Source: Candidatus Altimarinota bacterium
GTDB taxonomy: Bacteria; Patescibacteriota; Gracilibacteria; BD1-5; UBA2023
DNA length: 64,000 nucleotides
Assembly (NCBI GenBank): GCA_028689205.1
Contig: JAQTWP010000004.1
Coordinates: 62,001-126,000 of the forward strand
Reading direction: 5' to 3'
This document shows positions 25,310 through 36,152 of this stretch, one piece after another. The stretch's first letter is position 1. Every line of letters starts with the position of its first letter. A program made the position numbers and the translations under genes. The notes beneath the pieces were generated by a model, which saw only the letters and a program-made list of their open reading frames with translations, was not told where the DNA came from and searched no databases.

Positions 25310-25314
25310 AAAAT

Positions 25315-25342
25315 TTGACAATTATTAAAAATCAAATATAAA
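25315..25342 (+). promoter_or_regulatory. Promoter of aromatic amino acid operon
   Basis: A perfect TTGACA (25315-25320) and TATAAA (25337-25342) are separated by 16 bp. The expected start of transcription lies about 15 nt before the leader peptide ATG, a normal layout for an attenuated operon. Confidence 0.75.
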
Positions 25343-25363
25343 GAAAAGCACTTAAAAACACCC

Positions 25364-25444
25364 ATGAACAAATTAATTACAACTACATCTTATTTCTTCT
25401 TTTATTTCTTTAGCAAGGCTGAAGGATATTTTTGGTGTATGTAA
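25364..25444 (+). CDS. Aromatic-rich leader peptide of attenuator
   Basis: This 26-aa frame, ATG to TAA, reads MNKLITTTSYFFFYFF then SKAEGYFWCM. It has six Phe (five of them in one seven-residue run with two Tyr), three Tyr in total and one Trp. Such aromatic clusters are the hallmark of leader peptides that sense charged tRNA, as in E. coli pheL. It lies directly downstream of a consensus promoter and upstream of chorismate mutase and DAHP synthase genes. The codons for GCTGAAGGAT inside it form the antiterminator arm. It has no internal TGA. It is likely translated only for regulation. Confidence 0.8.
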   Translation: MNKLITTTSYFFFYFFSKAEGYFWCM

Positions 25445-25472
25445 TCTAACTAACTTCCAATAATCCTTCGGC
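25418..25472 (+). promoter_or_regulatory. Antiterminator pairing of aromatic attenuator
   Basis: GCTGAAGGAT (25418-25427, within the leader peptide gene) can pair over ten positions, one of them G-U, with ATCCTTCGGC (25463-25472). The second arm is also the 5' arm of the terminator, so the two structures exclude each other. A ribosome stalled on the Phe/Tyr codons would leave the first arm free and favour antitermination; one that reaches the stop codon would cover part of it. Confidence 0.75.
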
Positions 25473-25497
25473 CAAAACTGGTGCGAAGGATTTTTTT
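25462..25497 (+). terminator. Attenuator terminator of aromatic operon
   Basis: AATCCTTCG (25462-25470) and CGAAGGATT (25484-25492) form a 9-bp stem, with a smaller CCA/TGG pairing inside the loop, followed by a run of Ts. It stands 22 bp before the first structural gene. Confidence 0.85.
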
Positions 25498-25518
25498 ATT
25501 TTTAACTTTTATGCTATT

Positions 25519-25791
25519 ATGACACAATCTAATTCATTAACTTCTCAATCAAGAGAATTAAATACTAAATGAACTTTATCTTGAATAGAAACGCTTCATG
25601 AAACTGTATCAACAAATGTATCTAGTATTTTCAGTAATTCCAATATTTCTGCTTTAGTTGAATCTAAATGTCCTGGCGCAACAATTCTTGATATAAAAAG
25701 AAATACTTCAGGTCATGGATGATCACTTGGAGTAACTATAATAGAAATGGAACTTCCTAATTGAACTAAGGCTGAAATGGAACTAAAATAA
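25519..25791 (+). CDS. Small protein of unknown function in aromatic operon
   Basis: This 90-aa protein is the first structural gene after the attenuator. I recognise no family. The N-terminal half is Ser/Thr-rich (SNSLTSQSRELNTKG). The C-terminal half has KCPGATILDIKRNTSGHGG and ends in VTIIEMELPNGTKAEMELK, which looks like a small beta-rich unit. Five of its seven or so glycines are GGN and the rest TGA, like host genes. Its place between attenuator and chorismate mutase suggests a role in aromatic amino acid metabolism or its control. Confidence 0.7.
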
Positions 25792-25815
25792 TTATTCATT
25801 ATATTATCATAAATT

Positions 25816-26088
25816 ATGGAATTAAATAATCTTAGAAAAGATATAGACTTAATAGATAATGAAATTTTATTGCTACTTAAAAAAAGATTTGATGTAGTAG
25901 AAAAAATCTCAATTTATAAAAAAGAAAACAAAATAGAAGTTGTTCAGTATTGAAGATGGCAAGAATTATTAAGTCTAAGGAAAAATAAAGCGTCAACGCT
26001 TTGTATTAATGAAAATATGATTGAAGAGATTTGGGAACTAATTCACAAATATGCAATAAGCAAAGAAAAAGAAATTATTAATAATTAA
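25816..26088 (+). CDS. Chorismate mutase, AroQ class
   Basis: This 90-aa all-helical protein converts chorismate to prephenate, the branch to Phe and Tyr. It starts MELNNLRKDIDLIDNEIL. Arg7, Arg24, Lys35 and Arg47 keep the spacing of E. coli Arg11, Arg28, Lys39 and Arg51 (17, 11 and 12 residues). It is a stand-alone domain, not fused to prephenate dehydratase or dehydrogenase. It lies 24 bp after the small unknown gene and 38 bp before the DAHP synthase gene. Confidence 0.87.
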
Positions 26089-26126
26089 ATTTACTAAACT
26101 ATTATTATAACATTTATTAAAATATT

Positions 26127-27209
26127 ATGACTGCATTAAGGGTAACATCAGAAGATATAACAAGCTTAACTGACGATAAGAGAATCGAATCAGTCGATGA
26201 AATAATATCACCTAGAGAACTTATAGATATATATCCTGTAGATGAAAAAACTTCAGGATTTATAGAATTAAGCAGAAAATCCATATCAAATATAATTAAT
26301 TTGAATGATTCTAGACTTCTTATAATTACATGACCTTGTTCAATTCATAATTCAGATGAAGCAATAGAATATGCTGAAAAACTCCTAAAAATCAAAGAAA
26401 ATAATCCTCATCTTTTTCTTGTAATGAGAACTTACTTCGAAAAACCTAGAACAACTGTTGGTTGGAAATGACTTATAAATGATCCAGATCGTGATGATAG
26501 TTGTGATATTGAAAAATGACTAGAAATTGCTAGAGATTTATTATTAAAAATTAATCAAATGTGAATTCCTACTGCTGTAGAATTTCTTGATACTATAACT
26601 CCTCAATATATAGCTGACCTTGTTAGTTGGTGAGCAATATGAGCAAGAACAACTGAAAGTCAAGAACATAGAAAATTAGTTTCGGGTTTATCAATGCCAA
26701 TATGATTCAAAAATTGAACATCTTGAGATATTCAGATTGCAATAGATGCAATAAAATCATCTGTATGAAAACATACTTTTTTATCAGTTGCAAAAGATTG
26801 AAAGGTTGCAAAAATTACAACAACATGAAACAGTGATTCTCATATAATTCTAAGATGAGGTTCAACTTGACCTAATTACAGTGAATCACACATAGAAGAA
26901 ATAGATGAAAAATTGCAAAAAAATTGAATTGAGTCAGGAATTATAGTTGATTTTTCTCATGCAAACAGTTCAAAAGATTATAGAAATCAAACAAAAGTAT
27001 GTAGTGATGTTGCTGAACAAATAAAAAAATGAAATGATAAAATAGTTTGAGTGATGATAGAATGAAATCTTAATGCCTGAAACCAAAAATTATCAGATAA
27101 TCTGTTGCCTTGAATAAGTATAACAGATGCCTGTGTAGATTGGAGAACAAATAATAGTATGTTCAGCGAGCTTAATATAGCAACGTGAATAAGGAATTCT
27201 TGAAAGTAA
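26127..27209 (+). CDS. aroG: 3-deoxy-7-phosphoheptulonate (DAHP) synthase, AroG type
   Basis: This 360-aa enzyme condenses phosphoenolpyruvate and erythrose 4-phosphate in the first step of the shikimate pathway. It resembles the E. coli AroF/G/H type closely: IITGPCSIHN, YFEKPRTTVGWKGLINDP, GAIGARTTESQ, GFKNGTSGD, DFSHANSSK and GNQKL are all visible. The N-terminal extension of about 60 residues is the part that binds aromatic inhibitors in that class, so feedback control is likely in addition to the attenuator. Which aromatic amino acid inhibits it cannot be told. It ends 16 bp before a strong terminator. Confidence 0.93.
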
Positions 27210-27225
27210 TTTGATAAAAACAAAA

Positions 27226-27256
27226 AAATAAACCGAGCTCGCTCGGTTTATTTTTT
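27226..27256. terminator. Bidirectional terminator between aroG and minus-strand genes
   Basis: AAATAAACCGAGC and its exact complement are separated by TC, forming a 13-bp palindrome with T-runs on both sides. It serves the plus-strand aromatic operon and probably the convergent minus-strand operon too. Confidence 0.85.
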
Positions 27257-27272
27257 GGGATTTTTTTAAAAA

Positions 27273-27620
27273 TTATAAATCAGAAAAATGCCAAATCCCA
27301 TATAATTTTGAATAATTGCGATGAGTAATAATTAATACTTTATTATTCTTCTTGAATAAATATCCAGATCCCATTTGGTCAGAGAATATATAGCCTTTTC
27401 CTTTCATTAACTCTATAATATCAACTTTTCAATTTTCATTTTTTGAGAGGAATGTGTTTTTATTATAAGATAATTTTACTAATTTTTCATCAGTAAAACT
27501 CAGTCTTAATATACCTGATAAAATTGAAATAGGATTACCTTCTTGAAAAATAGTTTTACTAAAAAATAATACTATCGATAATAATAGAGTTGCTATAATT
27601 AGAAATAGTTTTCTTAACAT
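27273..27620 (-). CDS. Small membrane-anchored protein of unknown function
   Basis: This 115-aa protein has one N-terminal hydrophobic helix (MLRKLFLIIATLLLSIVLFF) and a short extracytoplasmic domain with VDIIELMKGKGYIF, then LFKKNNKVLIITHRNY. I recognise no family. It follows murC by 16 bp and is the last gene of the minus-strand wall operon, so a link to cell envelope synthesis or division is possible, but only by position. Confidence 0.7.
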
Positions 27621-27636
27621 ATAATGATTTTAAAAA

Positions 27637-29031
27637 CTAAATCCCGTCTCTCAAATCATCTACATTCCCAGCTCCGAGAAGTATAATTATGCTTGAGTTG
27701 GGATTTTTTTCGTCATATTTTTTTATAAATTCTAGAGTATTGTCTAGTCAGTTTCAGTATATTGTTTGAGGATTATTTTCTTGTAAAATTTTCACAAACT
27801 TTTCTGCTGGCATTTTAGCAACATCTTCACCTGTATCTCTTGAGAAATATATATTGGGAATTATCAGGGTATCAGCTGAGGTAAAACAATTTTTAAATCA
27901 AGTAATTAACTCAATTGTTCTAGAATATTGATGTGGCTGGAAAACTACTAAAAGTTTTTTGTCTGAGTATTTTCATTTAATAGCATCCAGTGTGAGTTTG
28001 ATTTCTGTAGGATGATGACCGTAATCGCTTATAAGTATATTTCAGTTTTCAGTTGTTTTAATTATTTCATTCCTTCTCCAGACTCATTTGTAAGATTCAA
28101 GTTTACTAATTATATAGTCATCAGTTAGGCCAAGGATTTTCGCACAAGTATATGCAAGTTTTGCATCAAAAGCTATATGTTCACCTGGAATTTGGAGTTC
28201 AAAATCTTTAAAAAATACTTTTTCTCAAATTTCATTTAAAAAATATTTATCATAAACCCAGATTTGTTTTGGTTTTCCATCAGAGACCGGTCTCGCTGTT
28301 GTTAGACCGGTCTCAATAAGTTTCTGAGAATTAGGACAATTCCCATTAAGAATCATAAATCAGTTTGTCTGGTTTTGTAAGGATTCAAAAGCACTTATAT
28401 AATCTGGTAAATCCTTAAAATAATCAAGATGGTCCAAGTCAATATTGGTAATTATTGAAATATACGGTCTATATTGAAGGAAAGATCTTCTATATTCACA
28501 TGCTTCAATAGCAAAATAAGGAGAATCTTCGTAATGGAAATTGGAATTACCGAATTGTGGAACTTGAGTTCCGACAATTGTTGATCATCAAATAGTTGAA
28601 TCCTGCAGAATAATTCCAAGAAGAGAAGTTGTTGTAGATTTACCATGAGAACCAGCAACTGCTATACATTTCTTGGAGTTGACGATTTCTGCCAGAGATT
28701 CTGGATAAGATAGGATTCTAATATTATCTTGCTCAGCTTTATGATATTCCGTATTAGTCGTAACTAGATTATCGAAGTCATCTTTTCTAAATATTGCCTC
28801 AGTATAAATAACTAGATTAGTATTAGAAGGAATGTTTTTTTCATCGTCTCCGATAATTATATTCATTCATTCATTTTTTAGTTGTTCAATAAGAGGTGAA
28901 TTACTGTCGCTTGATCAACTTATAGAATATCAAAGATTATTGTAATATCTTGCTACAGCAGAAATCCCAATTCAACCTATTCATATGAAATGTATATTGT
29001 CTACCCCAAGGATACTTGTTTCAGTGCGCAT
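27637..29031 (-). CDS. murC: UDP-N-acetylmuramate--L-alanine ligase
   Basis: This 464-aa Mur ligase adds L-Ala to UDP-MurNAc using ATP, in the cytoplasmic phase of peptidoglycan synthesis. The N-terminal Rossmann motif HFIGIGGIGISAVA, the ATP loop [12 protein letters not shown] and the central [16 protein letters not shown] are clear, as is [10 protein letters not shown], which is specific to MurC. The C-terminal domain has FQPHQYSRT. The start ATG is 1 bp after the stop of the MazG-like gene. Confidence 0.95.
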
Positions 29032-29032
29032 T

Positions 29033-29341
29033 TTATTTTGTTTCTATTAAATATATTTTATTTTTGAATCATCATCTTTTTGTAGCTTTTTCTTGTCTGA
29101 TTTTTTCTAATCAATCTTTTGATATTCATCACTTTTCTCATAAAGCATAAACTACTTCTAGAATATCTGCGAGTTCCTCAGAATCATTTTCTGATTCAAG
29201 GAATTCATTAACTTCTTCTAATAGTTTTTTCTTTAATTCTAGGGTATATTCTTCACTATCAAGAATTCTAGTAACAGCAATTTCTCATCTTGATTCTATG
29301 ATTTCTGGAATTAAATCTCTTACGAGTTTGTTGTGGAACAT
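29033..29341 (-). CDS. MazG-like / phosphoribosyl-ATP pyrophosphohydrolase-like protein
   Basis: This 102-aa protein starts MFHNKLVRDLIPEIIE, the usual opening of small bacterial proteins of the all-alpha NTP pyrophosphohydrolase superfamily. It has the metal-binding helix pattern KLLEEVNEFLES and ELADILEVVYAL (the EExxE...ExxD arrangement). Such enzymes hydrolyse (d)NTPs to monophosphate and pyrophosphate, often as house-cleaning. It lies tightly between the M29 aminopeptidase (4 bp) and murC (1 bp), so they are cotranscribed. Confidence 0.8.
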
Positions 29342-29345
29342 ATTT

Positions 29346-30545
29346 TTATATCTTAAATTCTCAAGCTTCATATATTACCATTTCACTTCAATTGGCCAAT
29401 GTAGCTGTAACTTTGCGGTTTGTCGTGGACATTATATCAGTATGGATTGCAGATTCATTGAATCCCATTTTTAACCAAGTTTCTTTTGTTTGAGTTGTCA
29501 TATCTCAAGTAAAAGTATCATGATATGAAGCTCCTACTGCAATATGGGTATTACCGAATTCTCACCCCACATTCTCATCATAAAGAGTTTCTCACATAAA
29601 CTTAGTAATTCTAGAAAACCTTCTATCAGTAAGTGAGAACTCTCAGATTTTATCTGCATTTTCTGCGCTAATCATTTCTTTTAATAATTCTTCTCCAGTG
29701 GTGGCACTAGAATTAATTACAACTCAATCTTTGAATTCTAATTCAATTCATTCAATTAAGTTACCATATTGATAAAGTGGTTGATTGAATTTTATTTTTC
29801 CATTGGTTCATCTCCAATCTGGAGAAGTGAATATCTCAAAAGAAGGAATATTTCTTCCGCCTCAACCAAGCCATTGTTTTTTTTCTCAGATAGTAATATG
29901 AAGGTCAATATCTTCTCATTCTACGTGAACTTTCTCAATATTGAGATTATTTAATTTAGTTCTAATATCTTCCATACTTTCAAAAACTTCTTTCCATTTT
30001 GCAATAGGGTCTTTTTCGTCCAGGAAGCAAGCTTTTATTATTTCTCACCAGTATTCTTCCAAGGTCATTCAAACGTCAGCTGCCATTGCTTCAGTTCCAT
30101 ATAATCCTATTGTCCATGTAAGTTCTCAAGCGTTTTCTTTTTCGGTTCTTGCATCCATATAAAACTTAGCTCATTTTTGACGACCTATGAGCTTCTTAGA
30201 ATCTATTCATTTAAGTTCATATTTATCATCAGTCGATTCAATTCTAAGTACGTGAGTACAAGTTTTTACAAGTTCTAAGAAATAGTCTTTTGGCCAGAAT
30301 GCCGCTTGTTCTTCAGAAGCATTTTCGAAGAAAACTCTTTGTCATCATTCTGGAATGAAGTTGGTAATATAGTGTCAACCAGATTCTAGAATTGATTTTT
30401 GCAATTCGAAAAGTAAAGGTTTTGCACTTTCTGCAACTTGAAGATAAACAATATCCCCAGGTTTAATTCCTTCTCATGACCAAAGAGCGAATTTAATTAG
30501 CACATCAGCATATTTCTTAAGGATTTCTTGACTTGGTTGGTACAT
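29346..30545 (-). CDS. M29 family aminopeptidase
   Basis: This 399-aa protein matches the thermophilic aminopeptidase family (AmpS, aminopeptidase T), a two-metal exopeptidase acting on N-terminal residues in the cytoplasm. It begins MYQPSQEILKKYADVLIKFA. The C-terminal metal-binding half shows GEFSLTDRRFSRI and LYDENVGGEFGNTHIAVGAS, where the Glu and His ligands of the family lie. The length is normal for the family (about 400-410). Confidence 0.88.
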
Positions 30546-30623
30546 AGTAAATTTAGTTATTGAATAATAATTTGATTATAGCTACTTAATTAATAAAAGA
30601 CAAAATCTTTTAAAAAATTTTTA

Positions 30624-31136
30624 TTAATTTCATTTTCTAATTGCTTTCTGTTGTTTTAATTTCCTTATAAGTCTATCAAAATTACGAGGATTAATTTGTT
30701 TTCTACTATATTCTATGAATTTATAATAAAATATTTCAATAAAAAAATCTCTCTTTTCTTTCTGATATCATATAAAAATTATATCAAGTCATATATTAGC
30801 TAGAATATCTTCTCTTTTTCATGGTGAATGTATATTTTCTATTATATCTTTTCAAACCATGTAATCTCATAATGGTTTTTTCTTTCTCAGATTTTCTGAA
30901 ATATATTTTCTTAGATTTCAATCTCTATTTAGTTTTTTTCTATATGGAGTTTCATATTTAAGAATTAATAATTCTATTGAAACTATAATTTCTTGGATTA
31001 TTTTTTCAGAGAATAAAAACCTTACCATATTCATATTATGGTTTATTTTATCCTTAGTAGAACTTTTTAAAGAGTTAATATTAGCAGTTCTACATTTGGA
31101 TATTGGTTTTGTATTTAGCTCCAAATTTTCTAACAT
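30624..31136 (-). CDS. Protein of unknown function in wall operon
   Basis: This 170-aa protein is rich in Lys, Arg, Ile and Asn and looks all-helical. I recognise no motif. Segments include SLKSSTKDKINHNM near residue 25 and DFFIEIFYYKFIEYSRK near 135; the C-terminus KLKQQKAIRKGN is basic. Its ATG is 2 bp after the murD stop, so it is cotranscribed with murD. A nucleic-acid-binding or scaffold role would be a guess. Confidence 0.7.
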
Positions 31137-31138
31137 TG

Positions 31139-32401
31139 TTATTTCAGATTATTTATAGCTTCTCTGAATTTATTGGCTCTATCAAGATAATCTTTGAATA
31201 AACCAAAACTTGCACATCAAGGAGAAAGAAGTATTATATCTCATGACTTAGAATTAGTCCAAGCTTTTTTTACAGCTTCTTCCATAGATTCTGATAAGAC
31301 GTATTTAATTCAGGCTTTTTCGAATTTTTCTGCAATAATTTCTCTGGTTTTTCATATTAGAGCTCAGTATTTTACTTTATTAGCAAGATTATTCTCTAGT
31401 CATTCAAAGCTATCTCATTTGTCACTTCATCCTGCTATTAGAATTATATTTCAAGAGAAAGCAGTTAGAGCAGCTTTTAGACTTTGTGAAGAAGTAGATT
31501 TGGAATCATCAATGAATTTTACTCAGGACTTTTCGGTCACGAATTCTATTCTATGAGATAATCAATATATATTCTTTAGATAAGTTTTAGTTTTTTTAGA
31601 ACATATTTTCATTTCACTCGTTACAAGAGTTGCAGAAAGCAGATTAAGCGCGTTGAAATTTCAACTAAAATTAGTTTCTTCTAGACTGTATTTTTTCTTT
31701 CACGAAATTATAATATAGGGCATCTCAACTCTATCTTTAAGATTTTTATCTTTTGATTCTCAAAAAACCCTATAATTAGTTAATTCCAATTTTAATCAGC
31801 TTTTCTTTATTTTATCAAAAACCTGCGAATGAATTATAGCCTTTTTTGTAGTATTTTTGAATATATTAAGTTTGGCATTCAGATAATCTTGCATATCAGA
31901 ATGCCAATTAAGATGATCATCTTCGAAGTTAGTGAATATAGAATAATCAGTTTTAAAAGTTTTTACATTATAAGCCATAAAACTAGAAGCCTCTAGAATT
32001 ATATAACCTGATTTTAGTTTCTTTTGTTGGATTTGAAGTAATGTATCAGAAAAAGGTTCATCAAAGTTCCCACTTAGAAATACTTTATTTTCTCAAAACT
32101 CTTGCTTGAGAATAGAATAAAGCATCCATGTTGTCGTGGATTTACCATCTGTTCAAGTTACAGTAATTATCTTGAATCATTTTGGAAGGAAGCTATAAAT
32201 AAAGTCTAGCTCTCATAATATTTTCCCAGTTGAATAAATTTTATTAGTAGGAGGAACGCCAGGTGATGGGATTATTTGAGAATATCCACTGAAGTCTTCA
32301 ATATTATCAGAATCATCTTTGATTTCTGCTTCTATTTTGTTATAATCACAAAACGCCTTGAGAGCACTTCCAACTTTTCATTTTCAATATATTAATAGCA
32401 T
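31139..32401 (-). CDS. murD: UDP-N-acetylmuramoylalanine--D-glutamate ligase
   Basis: This 420-aa Mur ligase adds D-Glu to UDP-MurNAc-L-Ala with ATP. The ATP loop is TVTGTDGKSTTT (near residue 95), and FTNFEDDHLNWH matches the central Mur-ligase His region. The end SPGCASFGLFKDYLDRANKFREAI is the MurD-type C-terminal motif. It is slightly shorter than E. coli MurD (438). It starts the minus-strand operon that also holds murC; the other wall-ligase genes are not in the window. Confidence 0.9.
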
Positions 32402-32406
32402 ATTTT

Positions 32407-32435
32407 TTGTAAAAAAATGGTATGTGTGCTATTAT
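32407..32435 (+). promoter_or_regulatory. Promoter of RelA/SpoT-like gene
   Basis: TTGTAA (32407-32412) and TATTAT (32430-32435) are separated by 17 bp in the divergent spacer between murD and the plus-strand gene at 32486. Confidence 0.5.
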
Positions 32436-32485
32436 AAGAGAAAGTGAATATTATTCAATTAAAGTTAAAAATTAAAATTAGTATT

Positions 32486-34267
32486 ATGAATAAAGCTGTA
32501 AGTACGCAAAATGCATATTATGAGAAGCTTAATAAGCCAGATGCAGTAGTATATAATGATTATCTTACTCTACTTGAAAAATGACTTCTTCTTAATCTTA
32601 AATTATCTGATCTTGATAATCTTGAGATTTCTTATATGAATTGAAATAATGAAGAAACTATTTCTAATTCTCATATAAAAAAAGAATTATTTAAAAGTTT
32701 GAATGTTGTGGAAAAGAATTTTGAAACAGAGAAAGAAGCTCAAAGAAAATTACTTGAGAAAGTATATTCAATACTTAGAAACATAATGAATCATCCAGCC
32801 TATCCTAATAGTGATATAAATACAGTAACCGAAGAAACTCTTAAGGCATCATTTAAAGAATTACACATAAAAACCAAAGTAGATAATAAACTTGTAGCAA
32901 TTTTTGTAGAACTGAACAAAATATCAAAAGTATTAACAAGACTTGATATGATGTCTATAGAATGAAAAAATGAGGATGACTTAAGAGAAGAATTAGAAAA
33001 AATTATTTATAATGAATTATGAATAGATAAAAAAAGTCCAAATGCAAAAACTATTGCTCTTGAAAATATAAATAAATTATATTCAAGATCTATATTTAAG
33101 ATGAGAAACAATTTCTGACTAAAAATTCCTAAAGAATACAAAACAAAATGAAAAGAAGTTTTTCAATATGACAAAGAGTGGAAAAGTATAGATGAATTCA
33201 TAGATTTTATGCTTACAACTTCATATAAAAACAAACAAGGGAAACAAGTAGAATGATATACTAGACTTGTAAACTGTGCTATAACAAAAACAATGGTTGC
33301 CTACAATGAAATAATGGAAAATAAAGATATGGTTGATTCATTATATAATGTAGTAAAAGATATAATAAATAAATTAGAAAAAATTCCATGAGCATGACAT
33401 TCTTTTAAAAAAAATTGAGATATAATTTATTATTTTAATTCTAGAGATTGAAGCGAAGAGCATTTTAAGTGTAGAATTGCATATAGAACAAAAGCAAGTG
33501 CAAAAATTCTCCAAAAACTTTTATATAATAGAAAATATACTAGTTTTGATTTCTTGAAAGATTTAATTGGATTTAGAATAGAAGTATATGATGCTGTAAA
33601 TTGAAAAGCAGCAGTGGAATTTCTTGTAAAACATTTATTTGAAGGAAATGTTATGTGTGATAATAAATGATTTTTTGAAAAAGAAATTATGGATGAAATT
33701 GTAAAATCTCAATGAATAGAGCAAAGATGAAAAGGTCAAAAAAATACAACCTCAAATGATTTTGTGAATTTATCTCTATATTGAAATGTAAAATGATTAA
33801 AAAAGGTAGAATGACTTGATAAAATTCCGCCTGTCGAAATTCAACTTGTATATACTTGAAATCAAAATGAATCATGAATGAATAAGCATGAAATATATGA
33901 TTCAAAGAAACTAATGTCTGTAGTATCAAGGTTATTTTGATATATAACACTTGAACATATCAAAGTTATAATTCACGAAGTTTGACTTAAATCATTAGAA
34001 GAAGAAAAACATATTCTAGAACATCTTTTCTTAAATAGTAATGAAAATTGAAAAGTTAATAAATCTTATATTTATAAATTAGATACTCAAGATGAAGAAA
34101 TAAAATCAGCCTGAAAAAAAAATAACTTTAATAATTATATATTTATATCCAAAGATGTATTCAGTGAACAATTCAATGATTTATATTGAAAAGAAATAAA
34201 GGTAAGTGAAATATGAAAAGATGAATTTGCCGAACTATTCAAAATATACAGTAGTATTAAAATATAA
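32486..34267 (+). CDS. Large protein with RelA/SpoT-like nucleotidyltransferase domain
   Basis: This 593-aa protein has an N-terminal helical half without recognisable motifs and a C-terminal region that resembles the (p)ppGpp synthetase fold. I see CRIAYRTKASAKILQKLLYN (Arg/Lys-rich helix), then FDFLKDLIGFRIEVYD (as in the DIIGxRI strand), then VEIQLVYTGNQNESGMNKHEIY (as in the VEIQIRT strand and following His/Tyr). The HD hydrolase, TGS and ACT domains of normal Rel proteins are missing. It might make an alarmone, modify another nucleotide or be a toxin-like relative. A terminator follows it directly. The domain call is based on motifs by eye only. Confidence 0.55.
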
Positions 34268-34277
34268 AAATTAATAA

Positions 34278-34310
34278 CAAAAAACCCAGATCCTAGAATC
34301 TGGGTTTTTT
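34278..34310. terminator. Bidirectional terminator
   Basis: AAAAAACCCAGAT and AATCTGGGTTTTTT form a stem of about 12 bp with a short loop. It separates the RelA/SpoT-like gene from the convergent secD. Confidence 0.85.
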
Positions 34311-34326
34311 GTAGATATGTTTTTAA

Positions 34327-36108
34327 TTATCTTTTAAGTCCGATAAAGGCACAAATATTTTTATTGAATTTTGGAGCGAATGCTACAATTAACACTCTAG
34401 AAATCCACATTGCAGAGAATAGAGAAACTACGATACCAATTCAAAGCATTAATCCGAAACCTTTAATAAGATTAACTCAGATAAGATAAAGTATTACAGC
34501 GGAAACAAGAGATGTAATATGAGCATCCCATATTGCTGACCATGATTTATCGAATCCAATATTAATAGATTTTTCTGCCTCCGTATTAGCTCTAAGTTCT
34601 TCTTTTGATCTTTCAAATATTAGAATGTTAGCGTCAATTGCAAGTCATACAGATAGTATCAAACCCGCTATTGAAGAAAGAGTAAATACTACTCAAGCAA
34701 GTTTTACTAAAGCAAGAGTTATTAGTATATAACAAATAAGTGCGAATCAAGCAAGAAGTCAGCTGAATCTATATACTAAAACTAAGAATATTAGAATAAA
34801 TAAAAATCCAATCATTCAAGCATTTATTATAACTTTTAGTGAATCTCATCAGATTTTTGCATCAATGGCTCTTTCTGAAGTAAGATATATTGGAGCTGGA
34901 ACTATTCAAGTTGTGATATCGTTTGCAAGTTTTTTAGCACTTTCAATTGTATAATTACCAGTAATAACTGCTTTTCAATCTGGAATTGCAGTATTAACAG
35001 TTGGCGCAGTAAGTAATTCTCATCCTACGAATATTGCTAATTGTTGACCAATCATTCTTTTTGTAAGTTCTGCGAATATTTTTGCTCACTCACTACTAAA
35101 AGTTAATTCAACTTGAGGTTCGCCAATTGTATTCATTGTTCAATTAGCTTTTATTAGATATCTTTCATCTAATATTTGTCCAGCTACAGTTTTTGCTGAA
35201 GTCCATTCACTAGGTTTTTGACTAACAAATATTACTTCATAATTATAAACCACTTCAGTGTATTTTTCTTTTTTCTTAGTTGCTGCAACTCACGTTCCAG
35301 TACTAACTTCTTTTTCTTTCTCTACTTTTTTAACAGAATTTATTTTTACAATTGAATAACCTTTCTCAGCTTCTCACATTTGAAGTTTTCCATCAGCTCA
35401 AAGAGTATAAGCTCATCCTTTTGATGTTTCTAAAACATCAGAAATATATGGAGAAGTAACATTTTCCATTCAAGTGAATGTTACTTCTTGAGGAATAGAA
35501 TCTTTTGTTCCAGTACCACTCAAAAATACCACGTTTTCGTATCTATCTTTATACTTATTTCAAATAGTATTAAAATCATATTCTTTAGAATCCAAATCTT
35601 TTTTAGCATCATCTATAATTTGTTTTCTTTCAGTTTTGTCTGCATCTGTAACTTCGGTTTTCTTTTCTTTGAATTCAAGTCTTACAACTTTACCAATATT
35701 TTCTTTGGCTTTTGCAATGAATTCATCATTTTTTGCAGTTTTTTGTGCTTCAGTTAAATTCTGTCAATCAAAATTAGAAGTTGGAATTTGAACTATTATA
35801 TGAGATTCATTTCCATATTTTGAAGTAAGAATTGTAGGTTCCGCAGTACCAAGAGAATTAACTCTTTTTTCAATAATAGATTTTAGTCATTCAACTATAG
35901 TGCTTTCAGTATAATTTCATTTTTTCTTCGCTTCTTCAAGATCAATTTTGTAGTCAAGTTCTACTCAACCATGAAGGTCAAGTCATAATTTATAGTCAGG
36001 TCAGATTTTTGGTGCATTTATACCAAAGTTTGTCCATGGGAAAACAATATAAAAAGTAATAGCAAACAGTGCTAATATAAAAACAATTTTTAGAGGTAGG
36101 TTTTTCAT
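34327..36108 (-). CDS. secD: Protein translocase subunit SecD
   Basis: This 593-aa protein pulls exported proteins across the membrane using the proton gradient, as partner of SecF and SecYEG. It has an N-terminal helix (LPLKIVFILALFAITFYIV), the D1 motif GLDLHGGVELDY, a large extracytoplasmic region with IIEKRVNSLG and LTFSSEGAKIFAELT, and five C-terminal helices with IAGLILSVGLAIDANILIFER. The periplasmic part includes an extra segment near residues 210-270 ending EAEKGYSIVKI, loosely like the end of a parvulin domain. No secF lies next to it. Confidence 0.93.
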
Positions 36109-36152
36109 ATAATTTTGTAAATAATAAAAGTGTATTAAACGGTGCACAGTAT

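Noticed and set aside
31194-31556. Plus-strand frame of 120 codons antisense to murD
   Set aside because: It is a shadow of the murD gene; the minus strand shows clear Mur ligase motifs and the plus frame has no family match.
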